Origin: Atrina japonica
Lineage: Eukaryota > Mollusca > Bivalvia > Pterioida > Pinnidae
DNA: 64,000 nt
NCBI GenBank assembly: GCA_030159075.1
Contig: BROG01000799.1
Location: 62,001-126,000, forward strand
Direction: 5' to 3'
Each line of letters opens with the position of its first letter. Positions within the stretch are counted from its first letter, which is position 1. Shown piece by piece: positions 38,101 to 44,431 of this stretch. The notes under the pieces are model-generated. The model had not been told where the DNA came from. It worked only from the letters and a program-made list of their open reading frames with translations, and did not search any database. The position numbers and the translations under genes were made by a program.

Positions 38101-39031
38101 TTCTTACCTCTTCCAACAGTGGGTATTAATGATAATAGCTACATGTTTATCAATTTTTGTGATACAATGTTATAAATGTTTAGGTAAAACTTGCTGAAGG
38201 GTGTATTGGGCCATTTAACTCAACCCCAGAAAAACAATGAATGCTTCTGTAAATCAATTACTTAGACCAGTCCATATGTGTCTTTAGGGTTGAATGGGTT
38301 ATGGTCTTTTTCAAAAATAAAAAGAAAAAAATTGAAAAAATGTCCTACATATGTTTAGTGCTATATATTCAGCCTTTTGTAATTTTTTGTTAATTTACAA
38401 GTTTAACTACAAAAATTGGTAATAAATTATATTTAGATTACATGTTAAAATTTTGATTTAAATTGCATGTTAACATTCTGATGTACACAGAGTTCTCTCC
38501 CTTTCAGCAGGAGTACCCCTGCTCCCGACAACAGAGGGTGATCCACAAGTGTTCATAAGTTATCAGTGGGATATGCAAGTAAAGGTTGAAGACATAAAGC
38601 AACTACTGGAGCAGAATGGCTTTCAGTGTTGGGTAGATGTTTCTATCACTCATCCTCCCCGTGGTCATAGTTCCAAATCCAGTCGTAGCAGCATCATACA
38701 TCTGGATTCCAGTGGTGAAACACTTCAGAGTCAGATTCAGAGAAATATGAAAGCGGCATCTGTAGTTGTTTGTTGTATCACACCTAAATACCTTCAGAGT
38801 GACAATTGTAAAAAAGATCTTACTCTTGCTGAAACATTTAACAAGCCCATAATCCCCATACTCTTAAGATTCTCACCCCAGGAGAGTGCCCCAGAACAGG
38901 TTAGAAAGATTCTGGCCAAGTTCAACTACATTGATTTAAGTAATGACCGTTTGTACAAACAAAACTTGATTGCTGTTTTGGAGAGGGTGAAAAAAGTGGT
39001 GAATCACAGAGGGTACACGCAGATCTTCTAG
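3851..39031 (+). CDS. Four-exon gene for a TIR-SAM-TIR-TIR multidomain protein (695 aa)
   Basis: The coding exons are 3851-5008, 24739-24973, 37948-38118 and 38508-39031, with intron phases 0, 1 and 1. Spliced, they give 2088 bases: 695 codons plus a TAG stop. Residues 1-95 are a polar, low-complexity leader. Residues 96-245 are a TIR domain opening with KSIFISYSPDAG. Residues 271-337 are a SAM domain (WSANDLQEWLFKLGI, then VDGFLLMSL and LGI). Residues 359-520 are a divergent TIR-like domain opening VIYLVYDPSD. Residues 536-690 are a third TIR opening VFISYQWD. TIR domains mediate signalling contacts or cleave NAD+, and SAM domains oligomerise; SARM1 combines both, but as ARM-SAM-SAM-TIR. A cytosolic innate-immune or NAD-consuming role is inferred. 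No signal peptide or membrane segment is visible. The start is the first ATG after an in-frame TAG at 3830-3832; a second ATG lies at codon 9. Additional 5' non-coding exons are possible. Confidence 0.86.
5029..5114. repeat. (TA)43 microsatellite
   Basis: An 86-base uninterrupted TA run starts 20 bases after the exon 1 splice donor. It is self-complementary and likely to be length-variable. Confidence 0.97.
5642..5820. mobile_element. TA-flanked MITE, 179 bp, copy 1
   Basis: The element begins CAGTGAAACC and ends GGTTTTACTG, inverted termini, and is flanked on both sides by TA (5640-5641 and 5821-5822). The body has CTTTATA-rich phrases shared with the copy at 10473. TA duplication and CAGT ends suit a Tc1/mariner-type non-autonomous element; the superfamily is inferred. 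Confidence 0.75.
5825..6091. repeat. About 43-bp minisatellite, 6-7 copies
   Basis: Units share CAGAGTGATCTAGAGGGATG followed by TGTTAAGAAGTGTTGTTGTTT with small deletions in several copies. The array begins directly at the right end of the MITE. Confidence 0.88.
7690..8400. repeat. Diverged dispersed repeat with GTCTGTCTG and stop-rich body
   Basis: The segment has the TGTCTGGATGTCTGTCTG opening and recurring phrases (CTACAACCTTTAAC / TATAACCTCTAAC, GTTGTGTCCC / GTTATTGCCC) of a decayed dispersed repeat. It resembles in style the segment at 57480-57960. It includes a T18G15 homopolymer junction at 8023-8055. The boundaries are approximate. Confidence 0.4.
8023..8055. repeat. Poly-T/poly-G junction
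   Basis: Eighteen T are followed by fifteen G. Such runs are prone to slippage and to sequencing error, so the exact length is unreliable. Confidence 0.9.
9148..9338. repeat. Dispersed segment, paralogous to 12363-12529
   Basis: GACCTGGACAAGTTTAA begins the match, followed by AAATTAAAATGACAC and a closing GTGAGTA-AATCA-ATAATCAAAA. The order of blocks is the same near 12390-12529. In the first location it immediately precedes the 60-bp array. Confidence 0.6.
9341..10371. repeat. 60-bp minisatellite, about 17 copies
   Basis: Units contain ACAACAGATCAATGATGGCA and GTGAATCTGACAGTACC at 60-base spacing, with two sub-types (CTGACAGTACCACAACAG and CCAACAATCCCAAAATAG). The sub-types alternate near both ends, while a homogeneous block of one type fills about 9470-9830. 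Because 60 is a multiple of three, long open frames run through it on the minus strand; they are not taken as genes. Confidence 0.94.
10473..10650. mobile_element. TA-flanked MITE, 178 bp, copy 2
   Basis: It starts CAGTAAAACTTGTATATAAG and ends AAACAGGTTTTACTG, with TA at 10471-10472 and 10651-10652. Length and ends match the 179-bp copy at 5642 and the 177-bp copy at 36151. Confidence 0.8.
11940..12208 (+). mobile_element. tRNA-derived SINE (family A) with 12-bp target duplication
   Basis: The head GAGCTGGCCTGGCTCAGTCG carries a pol III A box (TGGCTCAGTCGG), and GTGAGTTCGAGTCC carries a B box. The body includes GTAAGTGCCGAGCATAGGC, and the tail ends in TTAAACAACA plus CAAACAAACAA. The flanking direct repeats ACCTTCTTTATG (11928-11939) and ACCTTGTTTATG (12209-12220) match at 11 of 12 bases. 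This is a typical retroposed SINE; similar elements are common in bivalves. Confidence 0.92.
12363..12529. repeat. Dispersed segment, paralogous to 9148-9338
   Basis: It shares GACCTGGACAAGTTTAAG, AATTAAAATGACACTG and GGATAATCAAAACC with the earlier copy. No terminal repeats or target duplications were seen, so the kind of element is unknown. Confidence 0.55.
12918..13191 (+). mobile_element. SINE (family B) with perfect 12-bp target duplication
   Basis: ACTGAACATTAC at 12906-12917 is repeated exactly at 13192-13203. Between them lies a tRNA-like head (GGCTCCATG, later CAGGTTTGAGTCCCAC as a degenerate B box), a body with GAAAACTGGTGGTCTCATCC, and a tail ending GTGTGGCATAAAACAC. The open frame on the minus strand is incidental. 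Confidence 0.88.
14473..14640. repeat. 51-bp minisatellite, 3.3 copies
   Basis: Units start at 14473, 14524 and 14575 with GATGAAGAGGGCGAGATCAT, followed by a partial copy. Each unit codes for 17 residues in the + frame (EGEIITEVQRFL core), so an open frame of 121 codons crosses it. No domain, splice context or second copy supports a gene. Confidence 0.9.
16829..17400. repeat. About 56-bp minisatellite in two blocks
   Basis: Units contain ATGCTTTAATCTATGACAAC then TCTCACCCTAGTTAG with short variable stretches. One block is at 16829-17063 and a second at 17236-17400. They are separated by the left copy of the 336-bp-offset duplication described next. Confidence 0.88.
17063..17575. repeat. 336-bp-offset direct duplication including the 56-bp array
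   Basis: TCTATGACATTCCTAACTCG occurs at 17063 and 17399. The following roughly 170 bases, through TTGGTCTATGTAAGACTAAT and GGTGAACAATCATTTCAT-like ends, are nearly identical. The array plus its right flank was therefore duplicated as one block. Confidence 0.88.
18683..18955. repeat. Segmental duplicate A (partial TTAA MITE plus flank)
   Basis: From CAATTTAATTTTAACAAAAT to GTTGGAC, about 270 bases match 20114-20390. It contains only the right part of the MITE (ending at 18813) and then about 140 bases of shared flank. It therefore arose by duplication of DNA already carrying the element, or both are pieces of a larger repeat. Confidence 0.85.
18957..19165 (+). mobile_element. SINE (family B), second plus-strand copy
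   Basis: The head ACCTCCATGGCTAAGTAGTT-AGAGTATAG and B-box region GTCAGGGTGGGTTTTAG resemble a tRNA-derived head. The tail AAAAACTGGCTGCCATCATA and TTGGCATAAAACAC matches the copy at 12918. No clear target duplication was found. Confidence 0.7.
19968..20243. mobile_element. TTAA-flanked MITE, 276 bp
   Basis: The left end AAGGGCATTAGCCGTGTTTT and the right end AAAACACAGCTAATGCCCCT are inverted repeats with few mismatches over about 22 bases. TTAA flanks both sides (19964-19967 and 20244-20247), the hallmark of piggyBac-type insertion. Related ends occur at 18813, 62811 and 63997. The autonomous partner is not visible. Confidence 0.8.
20114..20390. repeat. Segmental duplicate B of 18683-18955
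   Basis: This copy includes the right part of the complete 276-bp MITE and the shared flank AAGTACAACTACAGTTGAAC. It ends at the same GTTGGAC where copy A meets a SINE. Confidence 0.85.
20451..21440. repeat. 96-bp minisatellite, about 10 copies
   Basis: Units start ATGAGTACTTGGTGTGGGTG and end TATAATATCCACAGGGCC at 96-base spacing. One unit is cut short at 20821-20830. On the minus strand each unit encodes 32 residues with no stop, giving frames of 123 and 202 codons. This follows from 96 being divisible by three; there is no start context, splice site or domain to support a protein. Confidence 0.95.
21336..23421. repeat. Tandem duplication of a 1043-bp block
   Basis: The block 21336-22378 is repeated at 22379-23421. 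The tell-tale rare unit CATGACTACTTGGTGTATGT occurs once in each. I noticed only two small differences: one T fewer in AAAATTTTT near 22510, and an extra CA near 23106. Confidence 0.9.
21434..23945. repeat. About 50-bp minisatellite, roughly 50 copies
   Basis: Units carry CAGGTAGATGGGATGGTATG, GTTGATCTGTCTTGAGAGA and ACATTTTA. The unit is homologous to the first half of the 96-bp unit. A 1043-bp block within it is duplicated almost exactly. 23946-24189 is a non-repeated interval that begins with a decayed 96-bp-type piece (ATGGCAGGCCTCTATCATAG). Confidence 0.95.
24190..24560. repeat. 50-bp minisatellite, about 7 copies
   Basis: Units read TAGATAGGATGGTATGTTCT, TCTGTCTTAAGAGA and CAATAGTTTTCTG. 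The layout matches the preceding 50-bp family base for base in places, so the two arrays share ancestry. Confidence 0.92.
24739..24973 (+). CDS. Exon 2 of the TIR-SAM-TIR-TIR gene: middle of TIR2
   Basis: The acceptor is TTTCAG at 24733-24738 and the donor is CTTG|GTAAG at 24973/24974. The exon is 235 bases long; it opens in phase 0 and ends in phase 1. It encodes residues 387-464 plus the first base of codon 465. Hydrophobic VIVLLTD and the later FADWLGKKLVSAMF fit the core strand and last strand of a TIR fold, continuing VIYLVYDPSD from exon 1. An acidic KEEF (Glu400, Glu401) lies just before the central helix. The exon sits alone between a 50-bp minisatellite ending near 24560 and the 13-kb second intron, and its codons are ordinary compared with exons 1 and 4. 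Confidence 0.86.
27549..28808. repeat. 34/35-bp minisatellite, about 36 copies
   Basis: Each unit contains TTATATATTGTACTCTGTT followed by variants of AGGGTAAACCTAGAA. Sub-types (AGGATAAACCTTG, TTGGGTAAACC, AGGCTAAACCTAACA) cluster, with AACATT forms concentrated at the right side. Confidence 0.95.
29535..30510. repeat. About 27-bp minisatellite, interrupted by a MITE
   Basis: Units vary around TTGATTTGGTATTTCTGGTA and TATATC. The array is broken at 30255-30467 by a transposon and resumes with GTGTATATTGGTTTGGTATT. Open frames on both strands are by-products of the repeat. Confidence 0.9.
30255..30467. mobile_element. GC-rich MITE inserted in the 27-bp array
   Basis: The ends CATAGGCGTCGGAGCC and GCTTCCGATGCCTATG are inverted repeats with two mismatches. 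TGGTG flanks both sides (30250-30254 and 30468-30472). The interior has CCCCCCC/GGGGGGG-rich stretches and a 43-base tandem duplication starting at ACTTCTGGCGTGTGTGTGTT. Its base composition contrasts sharply with the AT-rich host array. Similar elements are widespread in marine invertebrates, to my recollection. Confidence 0.82.
30650..30712 (+). other. tRNA-like fragment, probably a SINE head
   Basis: CCTTAGCTAGTGTGAGTAAT resembles a pol III A-box region, and CAGGTTCAATTCCTAG contains an exact B box (GGTTCAATTCC). The acceptor stem does not close, so it is a relic rather than a working tRNA gene. Confidence 0.35.
30775..31115. repeat. About 20-bp minisatellite, about 16 copies
   Basis: Units are GTGAAAGTGACAAGTTGTCT with TCATCT, TTATTT and TTGTTT variants. 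Confidence 0.92.
31850..32165. repeat. Imperfect 40- to 68-bp tandem repeat
   Basis: ATGAACATATGCCAA and AGTGAGGGGTTTTA recur. The first four copies are about 40 bp apart; the later ones gain an insertion with GAGACATGCCTACTGCAACA and are about 68 bp. Confidence 0.85.
33321..35795. repeat. 70-bp minisatellite, about 35 copies
   Basis: Units contain CACTGTACTGCAGTGTACAG, TACTAGTTATAGATTGGCTA and CATGTGTCATGATGTGGTTG. The core is rich in short palindromes (CTGCAG, TGTACA, ACTAGT). Because 70 is not divisible by three, the open frames found here are short and shift. An 876-bp higher-order repeat is visible. Confidence 0.96.
33361..35112. repeat. 876-bp higher-order repeat within the 70-bp array
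   Basis: The rare variant GGCTGTGATATAGTTATAGA occurs at 33361 and 34237. A short extra CACTGTACTGCAGT insertion follows at the same distance in both. The order of CCTGTCAG and CCAGTCAC variants in the following units is largely, but not perfectly, shared. Confidence 0.8.
36151..36327. mobile_element. TA-flanked MITE, 177 bp, copy 3
   Basis: It begins CAGTGGAACCTTGCC and ends TGTTCCACTG, with TA on each side (36149-36150 and 36328-36329). Its interior (GGTCTGAATTGAGAGGTGGT) differs from copies 1 and 2, so it may be a sister family using the same kind of ends. Confidence 0.78.
36355..37456. repeat. 27-bp minisatellite, 41 units, with ordered A/C variants
   Basis: Units are TATACAATATAGAGTTGCTG followed by GAAACTG (A form) or GACACTG (C form). 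By position the order is A8 C7 A8 C7 A7 C1 A3. Two units carry small deletions (three bases near 36546, two near 36759). 41 times 27 less five equals the observed 1102 bases. Because 27 is a multiple of three, both strands stay open for hundreds of codons (up to 421 on the minus strand); these are not genes. Confidence 0.97.
37948..38118 (+). CDS. Exon 3 of the TIR-SAM-TIR-TIR gene: end of TIR2 and linker
   Basis: The acceptor is TTTATAG at 37941-37947. The first two bases complete codon 465 (Gly), giving GECPAVDFETKMYPESL and onward to residue 521. The only donor that keeps the frame into exon 4 is ACA|GTGGGT at 38118/38119, which leaves phase 1. It has an A rather than the usual G at the last exon base, so it is a somewhat weak site. 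A stop codon follows in frame at 38127-38129 if the exon is read through. The segment HHIKPLRRVPG then VVLEQAYLNKMADGL is predicted to be mostly helical and would finish TIR2 and link it to TIR3. Confidence 0.82.
38119..38507 (+). other. Intron 3 of the TIR gene (389 bp)
   Basis: A phase-1 GT-AG intron. It is AT-rich, with poly-A stretches near 38310-38340, and has no feature beyond the splice sites and the tandem acceptor. Confidence 0.82.
38505..38510 (+). promoter_or_regulatory. NAGNAG tandem splice acceptor before exon 4
   Basis: The sequence CAGCAG offers acceptors ending at 38507 and 38510. Both join exon 3 in frame. The first gives Thr-Gly-Val and a 695-residue protein; the second gives Arg-Val and 694 residues. 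Such sites often give two isoforms differing by one residue, here in the linker before TIR3. Confidence 0.55.
38508..39031 (+). CDS. Exon 4 of the TIR-SAM-TIR-TIR gene: TIR3 and C-terminus
   Basis: The exon follows a tandem acceptor, TTTCAGCAG; either AG keeps the frame. It encodes TIR3 from VFISYQWD (residue 536) to the TAG at 39029-39031. Features of the animal FISYQWD subgroup are visible: GFQCWVDV before the BB loop, ASVVVCCITPKYLQS in the core strand, then NCKKDL and KPIIPILL. Between CWVDV and SSGETLQSQI lies a Ser/His/Arg-rich insertion of about 20 residues (residues 569-590) that ordinary members of this group lack as far as I recall. The final 70 bases of coding sequence are tandemly repeated just after the stop. 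Confidence 0.88.
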
Positions 39032-39106
39032 TGGTTTGACTGCTGTTCTGGAGAGAGTGAAAAATGGAGGTGAATCACAGAGGGTACACACAGATCTTCT
39101 TGTGGC
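38965..39106. repeat. 70-bp tandem duplication spanning the TIR gene stop codon
   Basis: TGCTGTTTTGGAGAGGGTGA at 38971 recurs as TGCTGTTCTGGAGAGAGTGA at 39041, and GAATCACAGAGGGTACACGC at 39001 recurs at 39072. The copies differ by a few substitutions and one inserted base. In the second copy the codon equivalent to the stop TAG reads TTG. Confidence 0.92.
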
Positions 39107-40369
39107 CTTTTGATTTTTATGGTACAGTGAAGAGTGTAATACGTAGAAATATCTCACTTGAAACATTGCATGGTTTTGAAATACAATTGTCAGATTTATT
39201 TAGAGTTATGAATATGTTTTCTGCTAAGAAAATCCAATGTTCTTATTTGAAGATCATGATATTCCATCCTTTTTTGAGTAACCCCATCCTTTCTATGGAG
39301 ACTTGACTCATGTGTAAAACATATGATGTCACTAGATATCAGTATTGTCCACTATCGTTAAAGGTAATTTTTGTTTTACAACTCATCAAAGATGGTCTTT
39401 TTTGAGAGATTACAACCTGAGACACATGGAATAGACCTTCATGCAGTTATTCCTTCCCCTTCAATTTTGTTTGAAGAGTTTTACTCCGTTCACTTGAATT
39501 CAAGAGAGAGTCAGATAAGGTCACTTTTGGTTTGACCAGATCTATAATTCTGTCATATGATACAGATTATACAGTAATTGAGATAACAAGTTTCCAGTAC
39601 ACATTTACTGTATTATATATACTGACATATACCCTGTACCCAAGTTCTACTTCAGACTGTTTAATGGACGTGGTACTCAGATATTTACTTATTTCAAAGT
39701 TGTATGTTTTAAGTCTTTTTATTTGATTCAAATGGATACAAATTCACAAAAAAGTTATAAAAAATAGTGATTAAAATGAAGATGATATGAATATCTGTTT
39801 ACTTCGGTACTACAATAGTACTTCTAAACAGGTGCTTGCATGTGTGTACAAACTGACATATTTTTCCCAACCAAATTTTAAATCAAGTACCAGACATAAC
39901 AAGGAGGTAGTATTTTACAAAGATGTACATCTTTTGAGATTATTCACAGAACAATAGAAATACAGACCAATGTCTAGAAATTTGCATTCATTCCATATGA
40001 AATCTTTGTCTCCTCCTAGTGAGTTAAACACATTTATGATATCTTTATTTCATTATGACGATCAGTGTAGAAGTGGTCAAGCTTTTTTTTTTGTTACTTA
40101 CTGTTGTAAGTAAATGTCTGTTACAATTATCAGTGTCACAACAACTCAGTTAGATGGCTATATTGTAACATTGCGTCTTGTAATTTGATCTTTTGTGTGT
40201 ACTTATTTTTGTAACACCCTGTAACAAACATCTTTTAAAATCAAACAATCCTTTGTGTGCCAAACATGTATAGATATTAGTTGTGTGAACTTGTACATTG
40301 TTGTACATTTGTAGTTAGTGTTAATCTGGTCGATTCCCAGCCCTTTTGTGACTCTTTTTGCACATAGGT

Positions 40370-40375
40370 AATAAA
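40370..40375 (+). promoter_or_regulatory. Candidate poly(A) signal for the TIR gene
   Basis: This is the first AATAAA I noticed downstream of the stop at 39031, about 1.3 kb away. An ATTAAA at 39770-39775 and further AATAAA copies (for example 43341-43346) are alternatives in this AT-rich DNA, so the true 3' end cannot be fixed from sequence alone. Confidence 0.25.
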
Positions 40376-41293
40376 TTCTACAAAAAGAAAACTCCAAGTT
40401 AAAACTGTGATTCTGAACAGGGAAGTAGAAACAATGAAATATTATTTTATTTAAAAAAAAACAGTTTTAGTCTGAAACAGAACTAGTTATATTTGTGTGA
40501 AGTATATTACAATATAAGGACAAAATACATAAATAGATCGATATCATTTGACAGTTCTACATTTTCTTTTCTTTTGTTGTTGTCGTTTTTGTTTTTGTTT
40601 TTGTTTTTTTTTTGGTTTTAATATTTACATAATTTTGTTTATATATTGGTAATATCAGTGTTCAACAGTGAACTGAAGGACTTTAATGAAAATAGCTCTT
40701 GCTTCAGATAAAACAAAAATTGACTTCATGATTCAAGTTTTCACCACAGTTTACAAGATAGGACACAATACAAATTGTCCAGAATTATGATGTCAGTCAT
40801 ATGTCTCAAAACAGACAGTCTAGCTATAATGTCAAGGAGGTATGAGAATTTGAGTCAAGATGATCAGAGCATTATTGCATTTCTCCTTTTCAAGGTAAAT
40901 TGTATTTTGATATAGAGTGAGTCATACATGATTTTGTTGTGTGTACTATTACAATCTGTTGTGACATACTTGACTCTACTTTGATAACCTAGGAGTTGAT
41001 AAAGAGAAAGTGTAATCTTACAAATGTGATATCTACACCCCTTGGGTTAGTTGTACCACCTAAGTACACCTAATTATTTGTTGTCAACAAAAGTATATAT
41101 TGTTCCATATCATACAGATATTATTCTGTGACATAATCAAAACTATTACACATCTATCTAGATGATCATCAACAGTATTGAGCTGTTTAAACCTCATAAA
41201 ATGATGCAATTATTAATTCCAATAAGTATCTTTTTTTTTATTGTTTTTCTTCATTGTTTACATCTTTGACACATTTTTATTCCATCTGCCGTC

Positions 41294-41486
41294 CATTACT
41301 GTAATAATATATGTATTACTGTTATAATATATGTATTACTGTTATAATATATGTATTACTGTAATAATATATGTATTACTGTAATAATATACGTATTATT
41401 GTAATAATATCCGTATTACTGTAATAATATCTGTATTACTGTAATGATATATGTATTTCTGTAATAATATATGTATTACTGTTATA

Positions 41487-41520
<34 letters not shown>

Positions 41521-41600
41521 TACAGTAATGATATATGCATTACTGTAATGATATATGTACTACTGTAATAATATATGTATTACTGTAATGATATGCATCA
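41294..41600. repeat. 20-bp AT-rich minisatellite, about 14 copies
   Basis: Units are TATTACTGTAATAATATATG with GTTATAATAT variants. A TATATATATACATATATATA palindrome sits in the middle (about 41488-41520), after which copies continue. Confidence 0.92.
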
Positions 41601-41884
41601 TAGTTCCATGGTCCAGTCAAAATGGTTTTACTGGGTCACGTAGGTGAAGATTTTAACATGGAGATCACTTTTACGACTTTGTTTTAAAGTAGTAGTTTAT
41701 GCATTTGAATACCTTCTGTTATTGACAGTTATTTTTATAGCATTTATCTGTTTGTGATTAATTTTGTACATTTTAGATTGGTTGACTGTAATGTGGTAGA
41801 AGTATTCATTTGCACCCCATCAATCTGTGATATATGTTGTTTATAAATCAGTATTATTTTCAGTATTGTAGTAGGCAAGAAAAA

Positions 41885-41957
41885 TGTGCAGTCAGACTGG
41901 GAGTCCAGGAGTTTCCTAACACCAGCAGGACGCTCTTACCAACTGAGCTATCTGGGC
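41885..41957 (-). other. tRNA-like pseudogene or SINE head, minus strand
   Basis: Read on the minus strand it starts GCCCAGATAGCTCAGTTGGT, including an A box matching the pol III consensus. A possible anticodon stem TCCT/AGGA encloses a seven-base loop with GGT. The T arm is degenerate (CTCCTGGACTCCC) and the acceptor stem does not pair, so function as a tRNA is unlikely. Confidence 0.4.
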
Positions 41958-43649
41958 TGATACCCTCTACACTGCTACAGTATCAGTTGTCATGATTTCC
42001 AGTAGAATTTTCTTTTCTATTTCTTGGAGTTTGGAACATGCCATTATTTCAAACAGAAGCTTGTCTAGAGATTTGAGATTTCCAAAATTATTTTCAAAAT
42101 TTGTAGTAAATAAATTGTTCCCAGCTCTTTCTTCAATATGAGAGATCTTAACATTATGATAAGAAGCAACCATTAAGGTAGAACACTTTAAACAATAGAT
42201 AAACAACTTTCTTAAATGTATATTTCAGTTTAAATAAATCAGTACAACAAATTATACAGAAGACATACAGAAATTATTACATTGAAAATAACAGTGTACA
42301 AAAAAGTGTACAGGTGTATATTTTCAAAATTGGATTGTTGAATAAAGTCTTACAGTGTAATGAGACAATTGTTAACTATGGTTACCTGACTCTGAGCGTT
42401 CTCATCCAATCTTTGTTGTTTCAGTAAAACAAGATAGGGCATATATATTTTCAGTACAATTTATGATCACCTGCTTCAATGGGATATGCTACATGACATG
42501 TAAATGACTTAACAAAGAAAGATAACTGTTGTTGAGAAATGGTAAGTTTTAGAAAGCCCCAGAACTATTTTTAATGAAGAAAGATAACTCTTGTTGGAAA
42601 TGAGAAATATATCTGGCCTATTATATTACATGAATGTTTTATTACTGTTATTCTATAACATTTCATTCTTATTTGAAGCAGATGTCGAAACTTTGTATAT
42701 GTATGTGTATGAAAATAGAAATATTCATTATAGTTTTGTATAAAATGGAAAGAAAATGGACCATCTCTTGTTAAATTTTATCAGAACTTTAGAAATCATG
42801 TTCTTTCTGAAAGTGTGAAAATTTTGTAAATCATATTTCAAGGCACAAACATATCATACTTTTGGGTTTTTGCAATATGGATTATCTTTCCATCCAATTT
42901 ACAATCTTTCCATTAATGTGTAATATTTTCATGTTTTGTGATATATCATGCAGGAATGACAAACTATTGTATAGAGATGTTTTTTCACAAGGAGTTGTTT
43001 ATTTCACAATTGTAATAGAGTTATATGTCATGTATTGAAAGTTGTGTGAGGTCATGAAAATTGAATTATTCGAAGTAAACATTCCAGTGATGGTTTTTGT
43101 CATTCATTTCACTTTTCAATCATTTCTGTATCATTGAATTTTCACATGTAAATCAGGTATTCATTTTATATTGGCGATTAAACTGCAGTGAAGTTGCACG
43201 TCATTTTGTTCATGACATTATTATACTCATGTACTGGGAGTGTCTTATGCCTCAATATCAAAGATTTGGGTTATATTGTTGTTCATCTGTTTTTTGTTTT
43301 TGTCAGTCAGTTCTGTATGTTACCTTCCTTATTACTTTTAAATAAAACTAGTCTTTAAATTTGATAAAACTTAAAAGAGAAAAGACAGATTTTCAGTAAA
43401 TAACTAATTATTATGTCTCAATAAATGAATAAACATCTGAACTAAAATCGGATACGTTGGATTGATTTTACAAATGTTGACACTGCATTCCAGTTTTAAT
43501 ATAACTTGGCCATTGCCAGGGTATCTATGTTTAACAAACACATTATTTTTATTTTGAAATTGTTCATATTGTTTACAAGTTGTTCGGAAAATTGTGAAAC
43601 ATAATTTTCAGAGGGTTTTATTTGATTTGTGTGACTTTAGCTGTCTTAT

Positions 43650-43915
43650 GAACTGACCAATCATATGTTGATATATCATTTATTTACAAGTGTTTGTGAT
43701 TTTACCAATCATATATCAATATACCTTTTATGTACATGTGTTTGTGAACTGACCAATCATATATCTTTTTTGTACAAGTGTTTGTGGACTGACCAATCAT
43801 ATACCTTTTATGTACAAGTGTTTGTGGACTGACCAATCATATACCTTTTATGTACAAGTGTTTGTAAACTGACCAATCATATATCTTTTATGTACAAGTG
43901 TTTGTGAACTGGTTA
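43650..43915. repeat. 40-bp tandem repeat, about 6 copies
   Basis: Units contain TGTACAAGTGTTTGTGGACT and GACCAATCATATACC; the left copies are longer and more diverged. Confidence 0.9.
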
Positions 43916-44431
43916 CATCACATGTTTTTGATAGTGATTATTGTATAAAACATTTTGAACTTGGACAGTGTTTTACAATGTACAAAATGTATAACGAGAC
44001 CTGTGTCAGCCGAGATTTATCTTGTTTGTCTACAATCATCCCCCCACCACTATTTACCCCAGAGTGTTGTTGTATTTCTGTAACTATTTATCTATTTTAC
44101 TTTTGCCAAAAAAGCAATAAATTTATTTTGTATTCCTGTTACAAATGATGTGAACAGTTTGGTCCAATTTTCTGTGGAAATTTTTGGACCAAGAATTCTC
44201 CATAGTCACTTTGATTTACTGTGAGAACATCAAGTTTCTTGTATTATGTGCAGTATCTTATGAATAAAAATTTGTCAAACATTCTGCACAGTACTGGAAT
44301 AGTAGTTTGTTGTTGTTTTCATTATCTACTGAGAACAGTTAGAACTTGATGTGACATTTTAAATACTTAGGGATAACTGCTGTTTTCAAGCAATACATGT
44401 AGTTATGATTGCTACCCAAATTTGCCATCAT

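Noticed and set aside
38119..38129. Ending the TIR gene at the in-frame stop at 38127
   Set aside because: A phase-compatible donor lies just before it, and exon 4 continues with an excellent TIR domain after a good acceptor 389 bases later.
41885..41957. Functional tRNA gene on the minus strand
   Set aside because: The A box and anticodon stem are present, but the T arm is degenerate and the acceptor stem does not pair.
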